Assembly (NCBI GenBank): GCA_964383365.1
Contig: CAYLHF010000010.1
Span: forward strand, 1 to 64,000
DNA length: 64,000 nucleotides
From: CAYLHF01 sp964383365
GTDB lineage: Bacteria > Bacteroidota > Rhodothermia > Rhodothermales > UBA10348
Direction: 5' to 3'
Below are positions 18,439-28,129 of this stretch, one piece after another. Numbering within the stretch: the first letter of the stretch is position 1; each line of letters starts with the position of its first letter. The position numbers and the translations under genes are program-made. The notes under the pieces were generated by a model, which ran no database searches, had not been told where the DNA came from, and worked only from the letters and a program-made list of their open reading frames with translations.

Positions 18439-20898
18439 ATGATTGGGATCATAGGAAAACTGCTTATTCTCGTTGCACTCGTTGCCACGGCCCTTTCGGG
18501 ATTTGCCTACTTACGAAGTTCTGAAGTAGACTTCCGCGTCGGCAACTGGAAGAAGATCGGTCGAGCCGGGTGGTTACTCATGTTTGTAACCACCGTCGCG
18601 TCATTCGGGCTGCTCATGTATCTGAGCCTCTCCCATCAATTCCAGTACGCATACGTCTACGAGAATACGTCTCTTAACCTGGCCTTGAAATTCCTGATTT
18701 CTGCTACATGGGCGGGCCAGGAGGGGTCATTCCTCCTCTGGATCGTCCTGAATGGAATCGTTGGCCTCTCGGTAATTCGATTCGCCCGCGACTATGAAGG
18801 ACCCGTCATGGCGATCATTGCCCTGTGTCAATTCTTTCTCGTCAGCCTCATTCTGGGTCTTCACATCGGCGAGTTTACCATCGGTGCCTCGCCCTTCGCA
18901 ACACTGGCCGAGGCCTTTCCAAACGCACCCATGATTCAGGCCGGGATCGTACCGGCAGACGGGCAGGGGCTCAACGACCTCCTCCAGAATTACTGGATGG
19001 TTATTCACCCGCCCATCTTGTTTTCCGGGTTCTCTTCGATGATTGTCCCGTTCGCCTTTGCACTCACTGCGCTCTGGAAAAGAAAGTATACGCACTGGGT
19101 CCGTCCTGCCCTTCCGTGGATGATTGTCGGACTCCTTCTACTCGGCGTCGGTATCATGCTCGGCGGGTACTGGGCCTACGAAACCCTTTCCTTCGGAGGA
19201 TACTGGGCCTGGGATCCAGTGGAGAATTCTTCGTTGGTGCCGTGGATCTTTGGCGTCGCTGCGCTTCATACCATGATCGTTCAAAAGCGAAGCGGTCACA
19301 GCCAGAAAGCTGCCGTATTCCTTACCATAGCGGCCTATCTCCTTGTCGTCTATTCAACATTTCTGACCCGGAGTGGAATTCTGGGAGACATATCGGTTCA
19401 TTCGTTCGTGGACCTGGGGCTATACAATCAATTGCTGCTCTGGATTCTGACATTTGTCGTACTGGGACTGGGGCTCTTCGCTCTTCGGTATAAGGAACTC
19501 CCGCAACCGGAGCATGAGCCGGAATTATTGTCCCGGGAGTTTCTCATTTTCGCCGGTGCGATGATTTTTACGGCAGCTGGACTGGTTGTCTTACTGGGTA
19601 CGAGCGCCCCCATTATCGGAAGATTGTTCAGGGACAACCCATCCAGTGTGCCCATCATGTTCTACAACAAATGGACACTTCCACTTATGGTGGCCACCGT
19701 ATTTCTTGCCGGCCTCGGCCAACTCTTCTGGTGGTCCAAAATGAGCGTGGATAACATCAACAAGGTGCTCGTAAAACCGATCATCCTGTCGGTCATCTCT
19801 ACGATACTTATTATTCTATTCACGCCGTTTACGGAGCGGGCCCGGGCGTTGTCTCTCGCGGTCGAAGAAATAGCAGAACCACTTCGCCAGGCGGGTTTTA
19901 TCGGAAACATGGGGACTTTCTGGAACACCCACGGAATAGGGATCCTGTTGCTACTCCTTACATTTGTATCCCTTTTTGCCTTCTTTGGTAATGGATCCGT
20001 CCTGCTCCGAATTGCTAAAGGGAATATTCGGATGGCTGGAGGGGCACTCGCCCATATTGGATTCGCTGTGATGGTGCTCGGGGTCATCTCGTCGAGCGGG
20101 TTCAGTAATCCGGTAGTCAAAGGGACGGGAGTCAGAATCGGAGAAAATCGGGATAATTTCGTCGTCGCACTCGGTGAAACGCGGACCATATCGGAGTATT
20201 CGGTCAAATACACTGGACACGGTCTGAGTGACGAAAATCGACCCACGTATATTTTAGACATAACAGATCCGTCAGGTAGAGAATTCACCGCCGAACCCGT
20301 CGTCTACAAGAGTGACAGGGGACAGTGGATTCAGCACCCGGATGTAAAAACATTCATCGAAAAGGACCTTTTTGTTGCGGTAACGCCGAACTTGATGTTC
20401 CAAAATTCAGGTGCTGCCCGGTCGGGCGAGATTACGCTGGCCCGTGGAGACTCGACAATTCTGGGTGAGAATCGGTTCAGACTCACATTCCTGGACTTTG
20501 ATACGTCGGTTGAGGATCAGTTCTTGACCGACTCAACGGAGATTGCTGTGGCAGCCAATATTCTGATCACCAATCTGGAAACGGGAGAGACCAGAGAGAG
20601 CCGACCCGTCTATCTCATTCAAAAGGATCGATCCGTCAGCTATGTGCAGAATAAAATGAAGGACTGGGGCCTGACCGTAACATTTACGGGAATGAATGTT
20701 GACAACGGATCAATAAACCTGGGAATCGAAGGGGTACAGATGGAGCCCGAGGACTGGCTGGTGGTTCAGGCATACGAGAAACCCATGATCAGCCTCGTCT
20801 GGCTCGGCTTCATGATACTCTGTCTGGGATTCATCGCGGCCATCGGTCGGCGTTCTGCCGATCAGCGCCTTGCCCTTAAACGTGCGCTCCGGACCTAA
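18439..20898 (+). CDS. ccmF: CcmF/NrfE-type cytochrome c haem lyase subunit
   Basis: 819 residues with about 14-16 transmembrane segments. The tryptophan-rich WWD signature (GGYWAWDPVENSSLVPW, about 253-270) holds haem, and conserved His residues flank it. A C-terminal periplasmic domain lies before the last helix. With CcmE/CcmH it attaches haem to apocytochrome c outside the inner membrane. No other ccm gene is next to it. It could equally be named NrfE-like, but in a genome like this the CcmF role in respiration is more likely. Confidence 0.92.
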   Translation: MIGIIGKLLILVALVATALSGFAYLRSSEVDFRVGNWKKIGRAGWLLMFVTTVASFGLLMYLSLSHQFQYAYVYENTSLNLALKFLISATWAGQEGSFLLWIVLNGIVGLSVIRFARDYEGPVMAIIALCQFFLVSLILGLHIGEFTIGASPFATLAEAFPNAPMIQAGIVPADGQGLNDLLQNYWMVIHPPILFSGFSSMIVPFAFALTALWKRKYTHWVRPALPWMIVGLLLLGVGIMLGGYWAYETLSFGGYWAWDPVENSSLVPWIFGVAALHTMIVQKRSGHSQKAAVFLTIAAYLLVVYSTFLTRSGILGDISVHSFVDLGLYNQLLLWILTFVVLGLGLFALRYKELPQPEHEPELLSREFLIFAGAMIFTAAGLVVLLGTSAPIIGRLFRDNPSSVPIMFYNKWTLPLMVATVFLAGLGQLFWWSKMSVDNINKVLVKPIILSVISTILIILFTPFTERARALSLAVEEIAEPLRQAGFIGNMGTFWNTHGIGILLLLLTFVSLFAFFGNGSVLLRIAKGNIRMAGGALAHIGFAVMVLGVISSSGFSNPVVKGTGVRIGENRDNFVVALGETRTISEYSVKYTGHGLSDENRPTYILDITDPSGREFTAEPVVYKSDRGQWIQHPDVKTFIEKDLFVAVTPNLMFQNSGAARSGEITLARGDSTILGENRFRLTFLDFDTSVEDQFLTDSTEIAVAANILITNLETGETRESRPVYLIQKDRSVSYVQNKMKDWGLTVTFTGMNVDNGSINLGIEGVQMEPEDWLVVQAYEKPMISLVWLGFMILCLGFIAAIGRRSADQRLALKRALRT

Positions 20899-20922
20899 GT
20901 TAGTCTCCTGTCCTGCGCATCT

Positions 20923-20951
20923 GGAGCCGGACGAATCGTCCGGAATTCTCC
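20923..20951 (+). terminator. Hairpin after the CcmF-like gene
   Basis: CCGGACGA (20927-20934) faces TCGTCCGG (20936-20943), flanked by GGAG and CTCC that extend the stem. It begins 25 bases after the stop. There is no strong T run. Confidence 0.5.
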
Positions 20952-21059
20952 ATCCTTAAGAAAATACTTCAATCGGACTGGCGTTTGGCCGATACCGGGT
21001 ATGACTGCTTAAAGAAATACCCTCTCCGGGAATCTTGATTTCCGGAATACCGTGCCGAC

Positions 21060-21821
21060 ATGACACCCCTCCGTATACTTGTCGCTGAAGATAACCTGAT
21101 CAATCAGAAGGTTGTCAGCCACATGCTCCAGAAACTGGGGTATCAGGCTGATTTCGTTGGTGATGGAACCGACGCCGTCACCGCCGCCAGAGAGCGTCGG
21201 TATGATGTCGTGTTTATGGACGTGATGATGCCCACGATGGACGGGATAGAAGCTGCCGGTCTTATCAGGGCAACCGAGTCACCGGGACATCGTGCATGCA
21301 TCATCGCACTCACTGCCAATGCCCTCGGATCGGATCGTGCACGATGCCTCGCTGCGGGCATGGATGATTACATTTCCAAACCATTCATGCTGGAGACATT
21401 AAAAGAAAAGCTGGGCGTATATCTGGAAACACGAACGTTCGCTGATCCGATAGATCAGACGCTATTCAGTGCATTCGTATCCATGATGGGGGACGATGAT
21501 CCTGTATTCATCCGTGAGTTGCTCTCGGATTTCGCGACAGATTCCGATCGATTGCACAACGAAATGATCACCGCGATGTCGAAGAAAGACGCGGTAAAAC
21601 TTCGAGCAACATTTCACACACTCAGATCGACCGCCCTCGTATTTGGAGCCGTATCCCTGTCTCAGTTATGCGGTCGCTTGGAGACCGCAGCCATCGACGG
21701 CAACCTGTCTGACATCGAAGAAAATATGGAACGTCTCGATTCGGAATTGAGGGGTGTACAGACGCAGTTGAATACACTGATGGATCAGCGCCTGGTCACC
21801 ACAGACGGTCCCCCGGATTGA
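21060..21821 (+). CDS. Orphan receiver-HPt phosphorelay protein
   Basis: 253 residues. A receiver domain (1-125) has the acidic pair E10-D11, phospho-acceptor D54 in FMDVMMP, the T/A switch position and K107 in SKPF. An HPt domain (about 135-235) has the phosphotransfer His at H186 in FHTLRSTA. This is the C-terminal half of a hybrid histidine kinase without its kinase, so it would pass phosphate from a kinase to a separate response regulator. No kinase or output gene is adjacent. Confidence 0.9.
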   Translation: MTPLRILVAEDNLINQKVVSHMLQKLGYQADFVGDGTDAVTAARERRYDVVFMDVMMPTMDGIEAAGLIRATESPGHRACIIALTANALGSDRARCLAAGMDDYISKPFMLETLKEKLGVYLETRTFADPIDQTLFSAFVSMMGDDDPVFIRELLSDFATDSDRLHNEMITAMSKKDAVKLRATFHTLRSTALVFGAVSLSQLCGRLETAAIDGNLSDIEENMERLDSELRGVQTQLNTLMDQRLVTTDGPPD

Positions 21822-21850
21822 CCGATCATTTTTCGCGTTGACGTTCATAT

Positions 21851-21875
21851 CATTGACTGCCTGGAACAGTCAATG
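21851..21875 (+). terminator. Nine-pair hairpin after the REC-HPt gene
   Basis: CATTGACTG (21851-21859) pairs perfectly with CAGTCAATG (21867-21875) around a seven-base loop, 29 bases after the stop. There is no T run. Confidence 0.45.
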
Positions 21876-21898
21876 TCTGGATCATTCTCCTGAATACA

Positions 21899-21931
21899 GC
21901 AGGGCCGGCGGGGAACCCCCGCCGGCCCTGC
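21899..21931. terminator. 15-bp GC-rich hairpin between convergent genes
   Basis: Bases 21899-21913 pair perfectly with 21917-21931 around a three-base loop. It lies between the convergent REC-HPt and mosaic-exoprotein genes, so it can serve both strands. Its build resembles the hairpin at 5444-5474: GGCGG core, three-base loop, no U run. Confidence 0.7.
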
Positions 21932-22010
21932 AACCCTCAATCGATATCGGAATCAGTGTGTCTCTGCCCGGGCCTCAACCTTCCCCGACAGATACCGATC
22001 CGATATCAAA

Positions 22011-25000
22011 TTATTTCAGCAGAACCATTTTCTTCGTAACGGCTCCGGTCGGTGTCGAGAGGCGGTATAGATACATGCCACTCGGCAGGTTGCTTGCCTC
22101 GAAAGAGACCCTGTGCTGACCTGCAGTCAGTGAACCGTCAACCAGAAGAGCGACTCTTCGTCCGAGAAGGTCGTACACCGCCAGACGAACCTGAGCCGTC
22201 TGCGGGAGAGCAAACTCAATATTCGTCGTCGGATTGAACGGGTTCGGATAATTCTGTGAGAGTTGGAATTCCGAGGGCAATTCGTCTCCGACGATCTCAT
22301 CTTCGACACCGGTCGCGATTGACGTTGCCGTATACGTAAAGGTGTTCGGTTCGTCCGTTGCAACGAACAGGGTCCCGTCCGGCAATACGGCCAGATCCAT
22401 TACGTTCGAATTCTTGAGCGCAAACTGTGCCAGGGAGGTAGCCTGCCAGTTATCAGATTTCCAGACTCCGAAGCCCCATGTAGCTACGAAGAGCCGGCCT
22501 GTGGCATCGAACGTCAGGTGTCTGATCTCCGGTGGATTCGTCGGGAACGGGAAGCTGAAGTTGAGACCAGCCCACGTGTTGCCACCATCTGCCGAGTGAT
22601 ATACACCCTTGGCGGTTCCGATGAATATCTCACCCGAGATGGGATCGAACTCGATGTCAAAAATGACTCCGGCACCTGCTCCGATTCCCGTACCCGTCGG
22701 CTTGATCCACGTCTCGCCAAAGTTACCAGGTGTTACGTAGAGCGTGTCACCGAACGTACCCGCATATACCTTTCCAGGGAATGTAGGGTCAGCTTCGAGA
22801 GAAGTCGGTGTATCAGCAGAGCCCAACGGGAGCTGTGCACCTTTCTTCCACGTCACTCCGCGATCGAAGGAGCGGTAAAAGTCTCCGTTGTTGGCCGAAA
22901 TAAAGAGCGTTCCCGTAATATCTTCGGTGATCGCATAGATCTGCGCCCAACCATCGGCAATGCCATCAGGGAGTCCACCGGGGCCACCGGTGAGATCCGG
23001 AGTAGCCGATGTCCATGATTTCCCGCCGTTATCCGAGAAATACAGACCATCGAATCCCCACGTGGTGAGCCATATACGGCCCGCAGAGTCCTGGAACAGA
23101 TCCGTTACCTCGAGAGGCGAAGGGATGCCGCCCTTCGATGGCAGACCATTGTGACAGGAATACCACTGGTTACCCAACGCACCGTCCCAACCCGCAGTCG
23201 GATTGGTGTCCGGAACGCGGCAGAGAACGGCACCCGGGAAGCGCGGATCGACTGCGCCGCCCTTGAGCCCGACGATATACCGGGGCCCGGCTGACGTCTG
23301 GAAGAAGAGCGTGGCCTGAATCGGCGCCTTGAGCGGGAAGCGGAAAATGTCCAACATCTTCAGCGTCGCGAAAGCCGTGTTGTTTCCGTCCACGTCATTC
23401 GGGTTCAGAATCGAAGCATAATTGACTATATCGGGCGTCAGCGCCGTATTCACGATGGCCTTGTACGTCAGCGTTGCGGAAGCACCGGCAGCAAGACTCG
23501 GAATCGACCACGTATTCTTCTCGATCAGCGTACCCACGCTGGCGAGCACCGTGGTTTCTACCAGTGAGAGCCGGTGGTCGATTACGTCCGTAACGTAAAT
23601 CGGCGTAGCAATGGCACCACCGGTCTTGTTCGTGACCGTGATCAGATACGTGACGTCATCACCTGGATGCGCACCCGCAGGAAAATCGGTGATCGCTTTA
23701 GTGATTTCCAGATCATTCAGGCCAACATAGCTTGCACCGGTGTTCTCGATCTCAGAAAATGTGACCGTCTTGAATCCGGCCGGGGTGAATGATCCCGTTG
23801 GGATTACCGGAATGGGACACGGCGCAATACCCGTATTGGCACAGTCGATAAACAGGAAGTCACCGTCTGCCCCCGTAGCCGTTCCTGTAACGGTTATCGG
23901 GAAGTCTTTCGACGGCCGTACCACGAAATAATCGGGAGTACCGGCGACACCCGATGCGTTACCTATGAGTTCGAGCGACAGGATCAGAGGCGCAGGACTG
24001 CCGTCCGTCGTGAAGACGGTAAAGGTATCGTCCTTGGTATCACTTCCCTTGATCTTGACTGTTTTCTTGTTGGCGAAGTTGACCAACTCGAAAGACGGTG
24101 TCGCTCCGCTGTTGACCTGGAAAGTCTGGGTGGCGAAGAGTTTCGGGCCATCAATAATGTTAATCTCATTCTTGACGGTGGAAGTCGCATTAATTGTATA
24201 CGTCCCATTTACGGTAACCAGGTCGTCGATGGGTTCGAGACCCGCAAATGTCAGCGTCGTGGTGAATCCGAAGTTTCCTGTACCCGTGTTATCAAATACG
24301 ATAGTGCCGTCAGCCGGACCCGTCATGGTTATGGTCTCATCTCCAGCCTCTTGGACCGTTCCGCGCATCACAATTTTATCAAAACCGGCACCACCGGTGT
24401 AGCTGACAGATGCGGGCATGGGGTTTCCGTTGTTGAAATCAACGGTGAGGAGGTCGTTTCCGCTCGTACCCGTCAGTGTCATTGTCGTGAGAGTGGATCC
24501 GTCATAGACGAGCTTTGCACCCTCTCGCACATTGAAATCACCCGCCGTATCCCGGGAAAGCTTGATACTACCCGTAGTCCCTCGCTCTTCGACTGCCAGC
24601 GTCGTGGCCGTCGTCGGGGTGAGCGAAACAATCGTCGATGTCGACGGAGAATTGGCCTTCGCGTCGGCATCGAACTCGAAGTAGCCGTCAGTTCCCGGCC
24701 CGAAGACGTTGACATCCAGAGTTTTGAAGAACGGTGCGAGCTTTACTTCGTCGATCGTCGCCTTACGGTCCTTGTTGACCACATAGGACGTCACATCCAC
24801 AAACGTGCCGGCAATCGAATTATCCTCGACGACCTTGCTGTCACCGATATCGATGAATACCGCATTGTCGAGTTTTTCCGTTCCCGACACACCCACGTAC
24901 GTGTTGCCCTCGATGAGCACACTCTTGTTGAAACGATCCGGGTCGTCGTCCTGAAGCACGACTATTCCGGCTGTTGGCTCCTTCCCCGTCGCGTCATTGA

Positions 25001-25805
25001 CGGGAGGACCCTGCTTGACCGTGTTCTTACCGACTTTCAACCCAAATATTACGTTACCGTGGATCCAGGCGCCGCATTGGGCCATCGTAACGAGAGCACA
25101 TTTGGTAACATCTGTTCCCGTAATACTGGATATGTAGATTCCTGTACCCGCCGAAACATTAAATCCTCCCTGATTGGCCCCACCTATTGCCGAAATCTCG
25201 TTGTCAAAAATATTGACACCGCTGATGTCGAGGCGAGCTCCCGATGTTCCGCCACCGAGAGCATGGATAGCATGGCTGACCTCAAGGATGCTGCTTCCCG
25301 GGTTGGACAAGGTCATTCCGTGGATGAAGTTCTTCTGGATCGTCCAGAGATCATATCCACCAAACACACTGATGCCCGTCCATGTCGATGCGCCTCCCTT
25401 GATGTCAAGACCTTCGATCGTGACGTTGTCTTCTTTGATCTCGAACGCATAAGGGAGCGCGCTGGCATCTATGATGGCCTCTCCCGCGCCACCAAGCGTA
25501 CGACCCGACGGACTGGTTCCGAAGCCCGGTCCCTGAATCGTAATCAGTTTCTTGGCAATCGTGATGACCGCGGCTGGGACATACGTACCCGCAGCAAGCT
25601 TGATCGTATCGCCCGGATCGGCAACGCCAATTGCTGCGGCTATCGTCTTACAGGCAGCACCGCCAGAAGCGATGCAACCGGCACCGACATTTGCGTCAGA
25701 ACCCGCGACAGGATCGACAAATCTGTCCGTCGCATAGGCCGTGGAGGTGCCTACGATGAGGATGGCGGTCAGTAGTGCAGTAACTCTAAACTTCATTTTT
25801 TTCAT
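22011..25805 (-). CDS. Mosaic T9SS exoprotein: beta-helix, DUF11, BNR repeats, sorting domain
   Basis: 1264 residues from the MKKMKF start at 25805. A longer in-frame start at 25874 adds 23 residues that would spoil the signal peptide. Order: signal peptide (to about 26); DxxDGTIKLAAGTY-type parallel beta-helix of the choice-of-anchor/pectate-lyase kind (about 30-400); repeats of unclear fold (about 400-690); a DUF11-like adhesion module (about 700-810, with DVTYLITVTNKTGG); BNR/sortilin-like propeller (about 830-1150, with SDNGGKSW, SFDRGVTW, SADGGNTW); and a type IX sorting domain (last 80 residues, QNYPNPFNPTTNIEF). It is probably a large cell-surface or released protein. The substrate is unknown. 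Confidence 0.9.
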   Translation of the reverse strand: MKKMKFRVTALLTAILIVGTSTAYATDRFVDPVAGSDANVGAGCIASGGAACKTIAAAIGVADPGDTIKLAAGTYVPAAVITIAKKLITIQGPGFGTSPSGRTLGGAGEAIIDASALPYAFEIKEDNVTIEGLDIKGGASTWTGISVFGGYDLWTIQKNFIHGMTLSNPGSSILEVSHAIHALGGGTSGARLDISGVNIFDNEISAIGGANQGGFNVSAGTGIYISSITGTDVTKCALVTMAQCGAWIHGNVIFGLKVGKNTVKQGPPVNDATGKEPTAGIVVLQDDDPDRFNKSVLIEGNTYVGVSGTEKLDNAVFIDIGDSKVVEDNSIAGTFVDVTSYVVNKDRKATIDEVKLAPFFKTLDVNVFGPGTDGYFEFDADAKANSPSTSTIVSLTPTTATTLAVEERGTTGSIKLSRDTAGDFNVREGAKLVYDGSTLTTMTLTGTSGNDLLTVDFNNGNPMPASVSYTGGAGFDKIVMRGTVQEAGDETITMTGPADGTIVFDNTGTGNFGFTTTLTFAGLEPIDDLVTVNGTYTINATSTVKNEINIIDGPKLFATQTFQVNSGATPSFELVNFANKKTVKIKGSDTKDDTFTVFTTDGSPAPLILSLELIGNASGVAGTPDYFVVRPSKDFPITVTGTATGADGDFLFIDCANTGIAPCPIPVIPTGSFTPAGFKTVTFSEIENTGASYVGLNDLEITKAITDFPAGAHPGDDVTYLITVTNKTGGAIATPIYVTDVIDHRLSLVETTVLASVGTLIEKNTWSIPSLAAGASATLTYKAIVNTALTPDIVNYASILNPNDVDGNNTAFATLKMLDIFRFPLKAPIQATLFFQTSAGPRYIVGLKGGAVDPRFPGAVLCRVPDTNPTAGWDGALGNQWYSCHNGLPSKGGIPSPLEVTDLFQDSAGRIWLTTWGFDGLYFSDNGGKSWTSATPDLTGGPGGLPDGIADGWAQIYAITEDITGTLFISANNGDFYRSFDRGVTWKKGAQLPLGSADTPTSLEADPTFPGKVYAGTFGDTLYVTPGNFGETWIKPTGTGIGAGAGVIFDIEFDPISGEIFIGTAKGVYHSADGGNTWAGLNFSFPFPTNPPEIRHLTFDATGRLFVATWGFGVWKSDNWQATSLAQFALKNSNVMDLAVLPDGTLFVATDEPNTFTYTATSIATGVEDEIVGDELPSEFQLSQNYPNPFNPTTNIEFALPQTAQVRLAVYDLLGRRVALLVDGSLTAGQHRVSFEASNLPSGMYLYRLSTPTGAVTKKMVLLK

Positions 25806-26126
25806 CGCTCCGTTGCGAGATAAGTAGCGTCTGGGTACCAGACCTTCCTGAATCATATTTCGAAAAAGTCCCAAAACAGCCGTAAAACAGGTTTTATCCG
25901 ATTCTGACTATTTCGGTTCTCCTATCTAAACGACCTTTTTCGGGTTTTTTGCGCTACTCACAGGAGTTTTTTTTCGCGGCGGAAAACACACATGTGCGGG
26001 TGTTCCCCTATGAACGAGTATTAGTCGATCAAACGCAAGTATCGCGTCTACCATACCGGCATCCCCATTCGTCGGATTAAGACGTATACGTGCGCATCAA
26101 ATACGGGTATGAGCTAGGAAAGCGCC
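25806..26126. other. 321-bp intergenic region with T-rich runs and small palindromes
   Basis: It lies between two minus-strand genes, so it holds the promoter of the mosaic exoprotein and the 3' end of the TolB-like gene. On the minus strand the plus-strand T8 at about 25967-25974 reads as an A run, so it is not a terminator for these genes. ACGTATACGT at 26082-26091 is a perfect ten-base palindrome, and CACATGTG lies near 25988. Either could be an operator, but nothing supports this further. Confidence 0.5.
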
Positions 26127-27245
26127 CTATTCGACCCAGTCCGCAACGAATATATTCGTATCCCGAGTAGGTTCGCGCTGAGCGTTCCGATTGGACGCAA
26201 ACGCCAGGCGCGATCCGTCGCTCGAAAACATCGGAAAGGCATCGAACGTACCGGTCCTGGTTATTTGCTCCAGATTCTGCCCGTCAATATCGATCATAAA
26301 GATGTCGAAAATACGCCCACCCTCTGCGATCGAATGATAATTGGACGTAAACAGGATTCGTTTTCCGTCCGGGTGGAAGAAAGGTGCCCAGTTAGCTCCG
26401 GGTAGATGAGTGACCTGCCGTACGTTCGAACCGTCGATATCTGCCACGAACACGTTCAGATCGGAAGGTTCGACCAGATTCTGTTTCAAGAGTCCCTTAT
26501 AGATCTCACCATCCTCCCCGGTTGGACGACTCGCCCTCCAGACAATTTGTCTCGAATCGTGCGAAAAGAAAGCACCTCCATCATAGCCCAGTTCATCGGT
26601 TAGCTGCAAAAGTTCTCCTGTTGCGAACTCATACCTCCAGAGTTCCAGATCTCCGGACCGCGTCGATGTGAAGACCATATACTTCCCGTCGGGCGATATC
26701 GTCGCTTCTGCATCGTACCCGTCCCCGGTGATTAACGGCTCGATATTGGAACCATCAACATCCGCCATATAGATATCGTACGTCTCATAAATAGGCCAGA
26801 CGTAGCGCCCCTGTTCAAACATGACCGGAGCCGGACAGGCTTCATCAGCCTCATGGGTAGAGGCAAACAGTATTTTTTTACCATCTGGCAGGAAATAACT
26901 GCACGTCGTTCGTCCCAGCCCCGTGGATACCAATTTATACGAATCGACGGTTCCATCAGCGTTGGCTGGATCCATTACGTATATCTGGTCACACCCCTGA
27001 CCATTAATCTTATCCCAATCACTCTGGAAAATCAGCCGATCGTCTGAGAAACTCCAGTACGCTTCGGCATTGTTACCGCCGAAGGTCAACTGACGAATAT
27101 TTCGAAGATGCGTCTCTCCTTCGTATCGTAGAGAATCGGCGGCCGGATCATAGGTCTTCTCGACTGGCGCCTCACAGGCAGTGAGGACCAGAGAAAGCCA
27201 AAAAGCCGTGAACAGGAATCCGTTACTGCTCGTCAATCGTTTCAT
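26127..27245 (-). CDS. TolB-like beta-propeller lipoprotein
   Basis: 372 residues. An N-terminal hydrophobic segment ends in a lipobox LTAC with Cys at residue 24, so it is predicted to be lipid-anchored. Repeated blades of PD40/WD40-like type (FSDDRLIFQSDW, SPDGKYMVFTSTRSG, HPDGKRILFTSNY, SSDGSRLAFASNR) make up the rest, as in TolB and in DPP-IV-like propellers. No peptidase domain follows, so it is probably a binding or scaffold protein in the envelope. The start faces the CnoX-like gene 59 bases away. Confidence 0.85.
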   Translation of the reverse strand: MKRLTSSNGFLFTAFWLSLVLTACEAPVEKTYDPAADSLRYEGETHLRNIRQLTFGGNNAEAYWSFSDDRLIFQSDWDKINGQGCDQIYVMDPANADGTVDSYKLVSTGLGRTTCSYFLPDGKKILFASTHEADEACPAPVMFEQGRYVWPIYETYDIYMADVDGSNIEPLITGDGYDAEATISPDGKYMVFTSTRSGDLELWRYEFATGELLQLTDELGYDGGAFFSHDSRQIVWRASRPTGEDGEIYKGLLKQNLVEPSDLNVFVADIDGSNVRQVTHLPGANWAPFFHPDGKRILFTSNYHSIAEGGRIFDIFMIDIDGQNLEQITRTGTFDAFPMFSSDGSRLAFASNRNAQREPTRDTNIFVADWVE

Positions 27246-27304
27246 GGTGCTTCAGAAGTCCAGTGTGATTTAGTGAGTTCAAGGACATTAAAACTACCGC
27301 TCTG

Positions 27305-28117
27305 ATGAGTTACGACGTAACAAACTTTCAAGAAGACGTTATCGTTGCCAGTTCAATCAAACCCGTGTTGGTGGATTTCTGGGCGCCGTGGTGTGGGCCG
27401 TGTAAGACACTCGGGCCGATACTCGAGAAACTGGCAGCCACGAGTGATTCATGGACTCTCGTAAAGGTGAATTCCGACGAACACAAGGATATTTCGGCCC
27501 GGTTTGAAATCAGAGGCATTCCAGCGGTAAGACTATTCGTGAATGGAGTGGTCGTTGACGAATTTACGGGCGCTCTTCCTGAGCTCGCAGTACGTCAGTG
27601 GCTGGAAAAGGCCATCCCGTCTCCCGTCGCAAAGAGTATTGCCGAGGCAGAATCGCTCATAGAAAATGGAGACATCGTGTCGGCCAAGACGCAACTCGAG
27701 GACGTCCTGATGACCGAGCCAACCAATGTGACAGCGTCCGGTTTGCTGGCGGGAATAATCGGTCTGACAGATCCCGATCGTGCATTGATCCTGGCCCGAA
27801 CGGCTGTGACAGGTGAACCCCGATTCATTCAAATAGCAGACGCTGTTCAGGCACTGGATTCGGTGCGCACTCGGACGGAAGAAATCGAAGAGATGCCGGA
27901 GAATCGGGCAAAGAGCAACTACCTCTCGGCTGTGGCGGCTCTGGCTAACAAAGAGTGGGAATGGGCAATCCAGGGATTTATCGAGACCATAAAAAAGGAT
28001 AGATATTTCGATGATGACGGTTCCAGAAAGGCTGTTGTTGCCCTGTTTACGTTACTTGGTCCCGGACATGAATTGACCAAAAAATACCGGCGCGAATTCG
28101 ACATGTGGCTCTATTGA
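27305..28117 (+). CDS. CnoX/YbbN-like thioredoxin-TPR protein
   Basis: 270 residues. An N-terminal thioredoxin domain (1-105) has WAPWCGPCK, so unlike E. coli CnoX (SxxC) it retains a full CGPC redox motif and may be enzymatically active. The rest is helical and TPR-like (about 115-270), as in the YbbN family of 280-290 residues. This family hands stress-damaged proteins to GroEL/DnaK. It converges on the kinase gene with 12 bases between. Confidence 0.85.
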   Translation: MSYDVTNFQEDVIVASSIKPVLVDFWAPWCGPCKTLGPILEKLAATSDSWTLVKVNSDEHKDISARFEIRGIPAVRLFVNGVVVDEFTGALPELAVRQWLEKAIPSPVAKSIAEAESLIENGDIVSAKTQLEDVLMTEPTNVTASGLLAGIIGLTDPDRALILARTAVTGEPRFIQIADAVQALDSVRTRTEEIEEMPENRAKSNYLSAVAALANKEWEWAIQGFIETIKKDRYFDDDGSRKAVVALFTLLGPGHELTKKYRREFDMWLY

Positions 28118-28129
28118 GACCACGTACGA

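Noticed and set aside
24351..25775. 474-codon plus-strand open frame
   Set aside because: It is antisense to the mosaic exoprotein, whose domains and signal peptide are clear. Its Arg/Asp-rich composition is typical of a shadow frame.
26082..26091. Perfect palindrome ACGTATACGT as an operator
   Set aside because: Ten bases in AT/GC-mixed spacer can arise by chance, and there is no second copy or nearby regulator.
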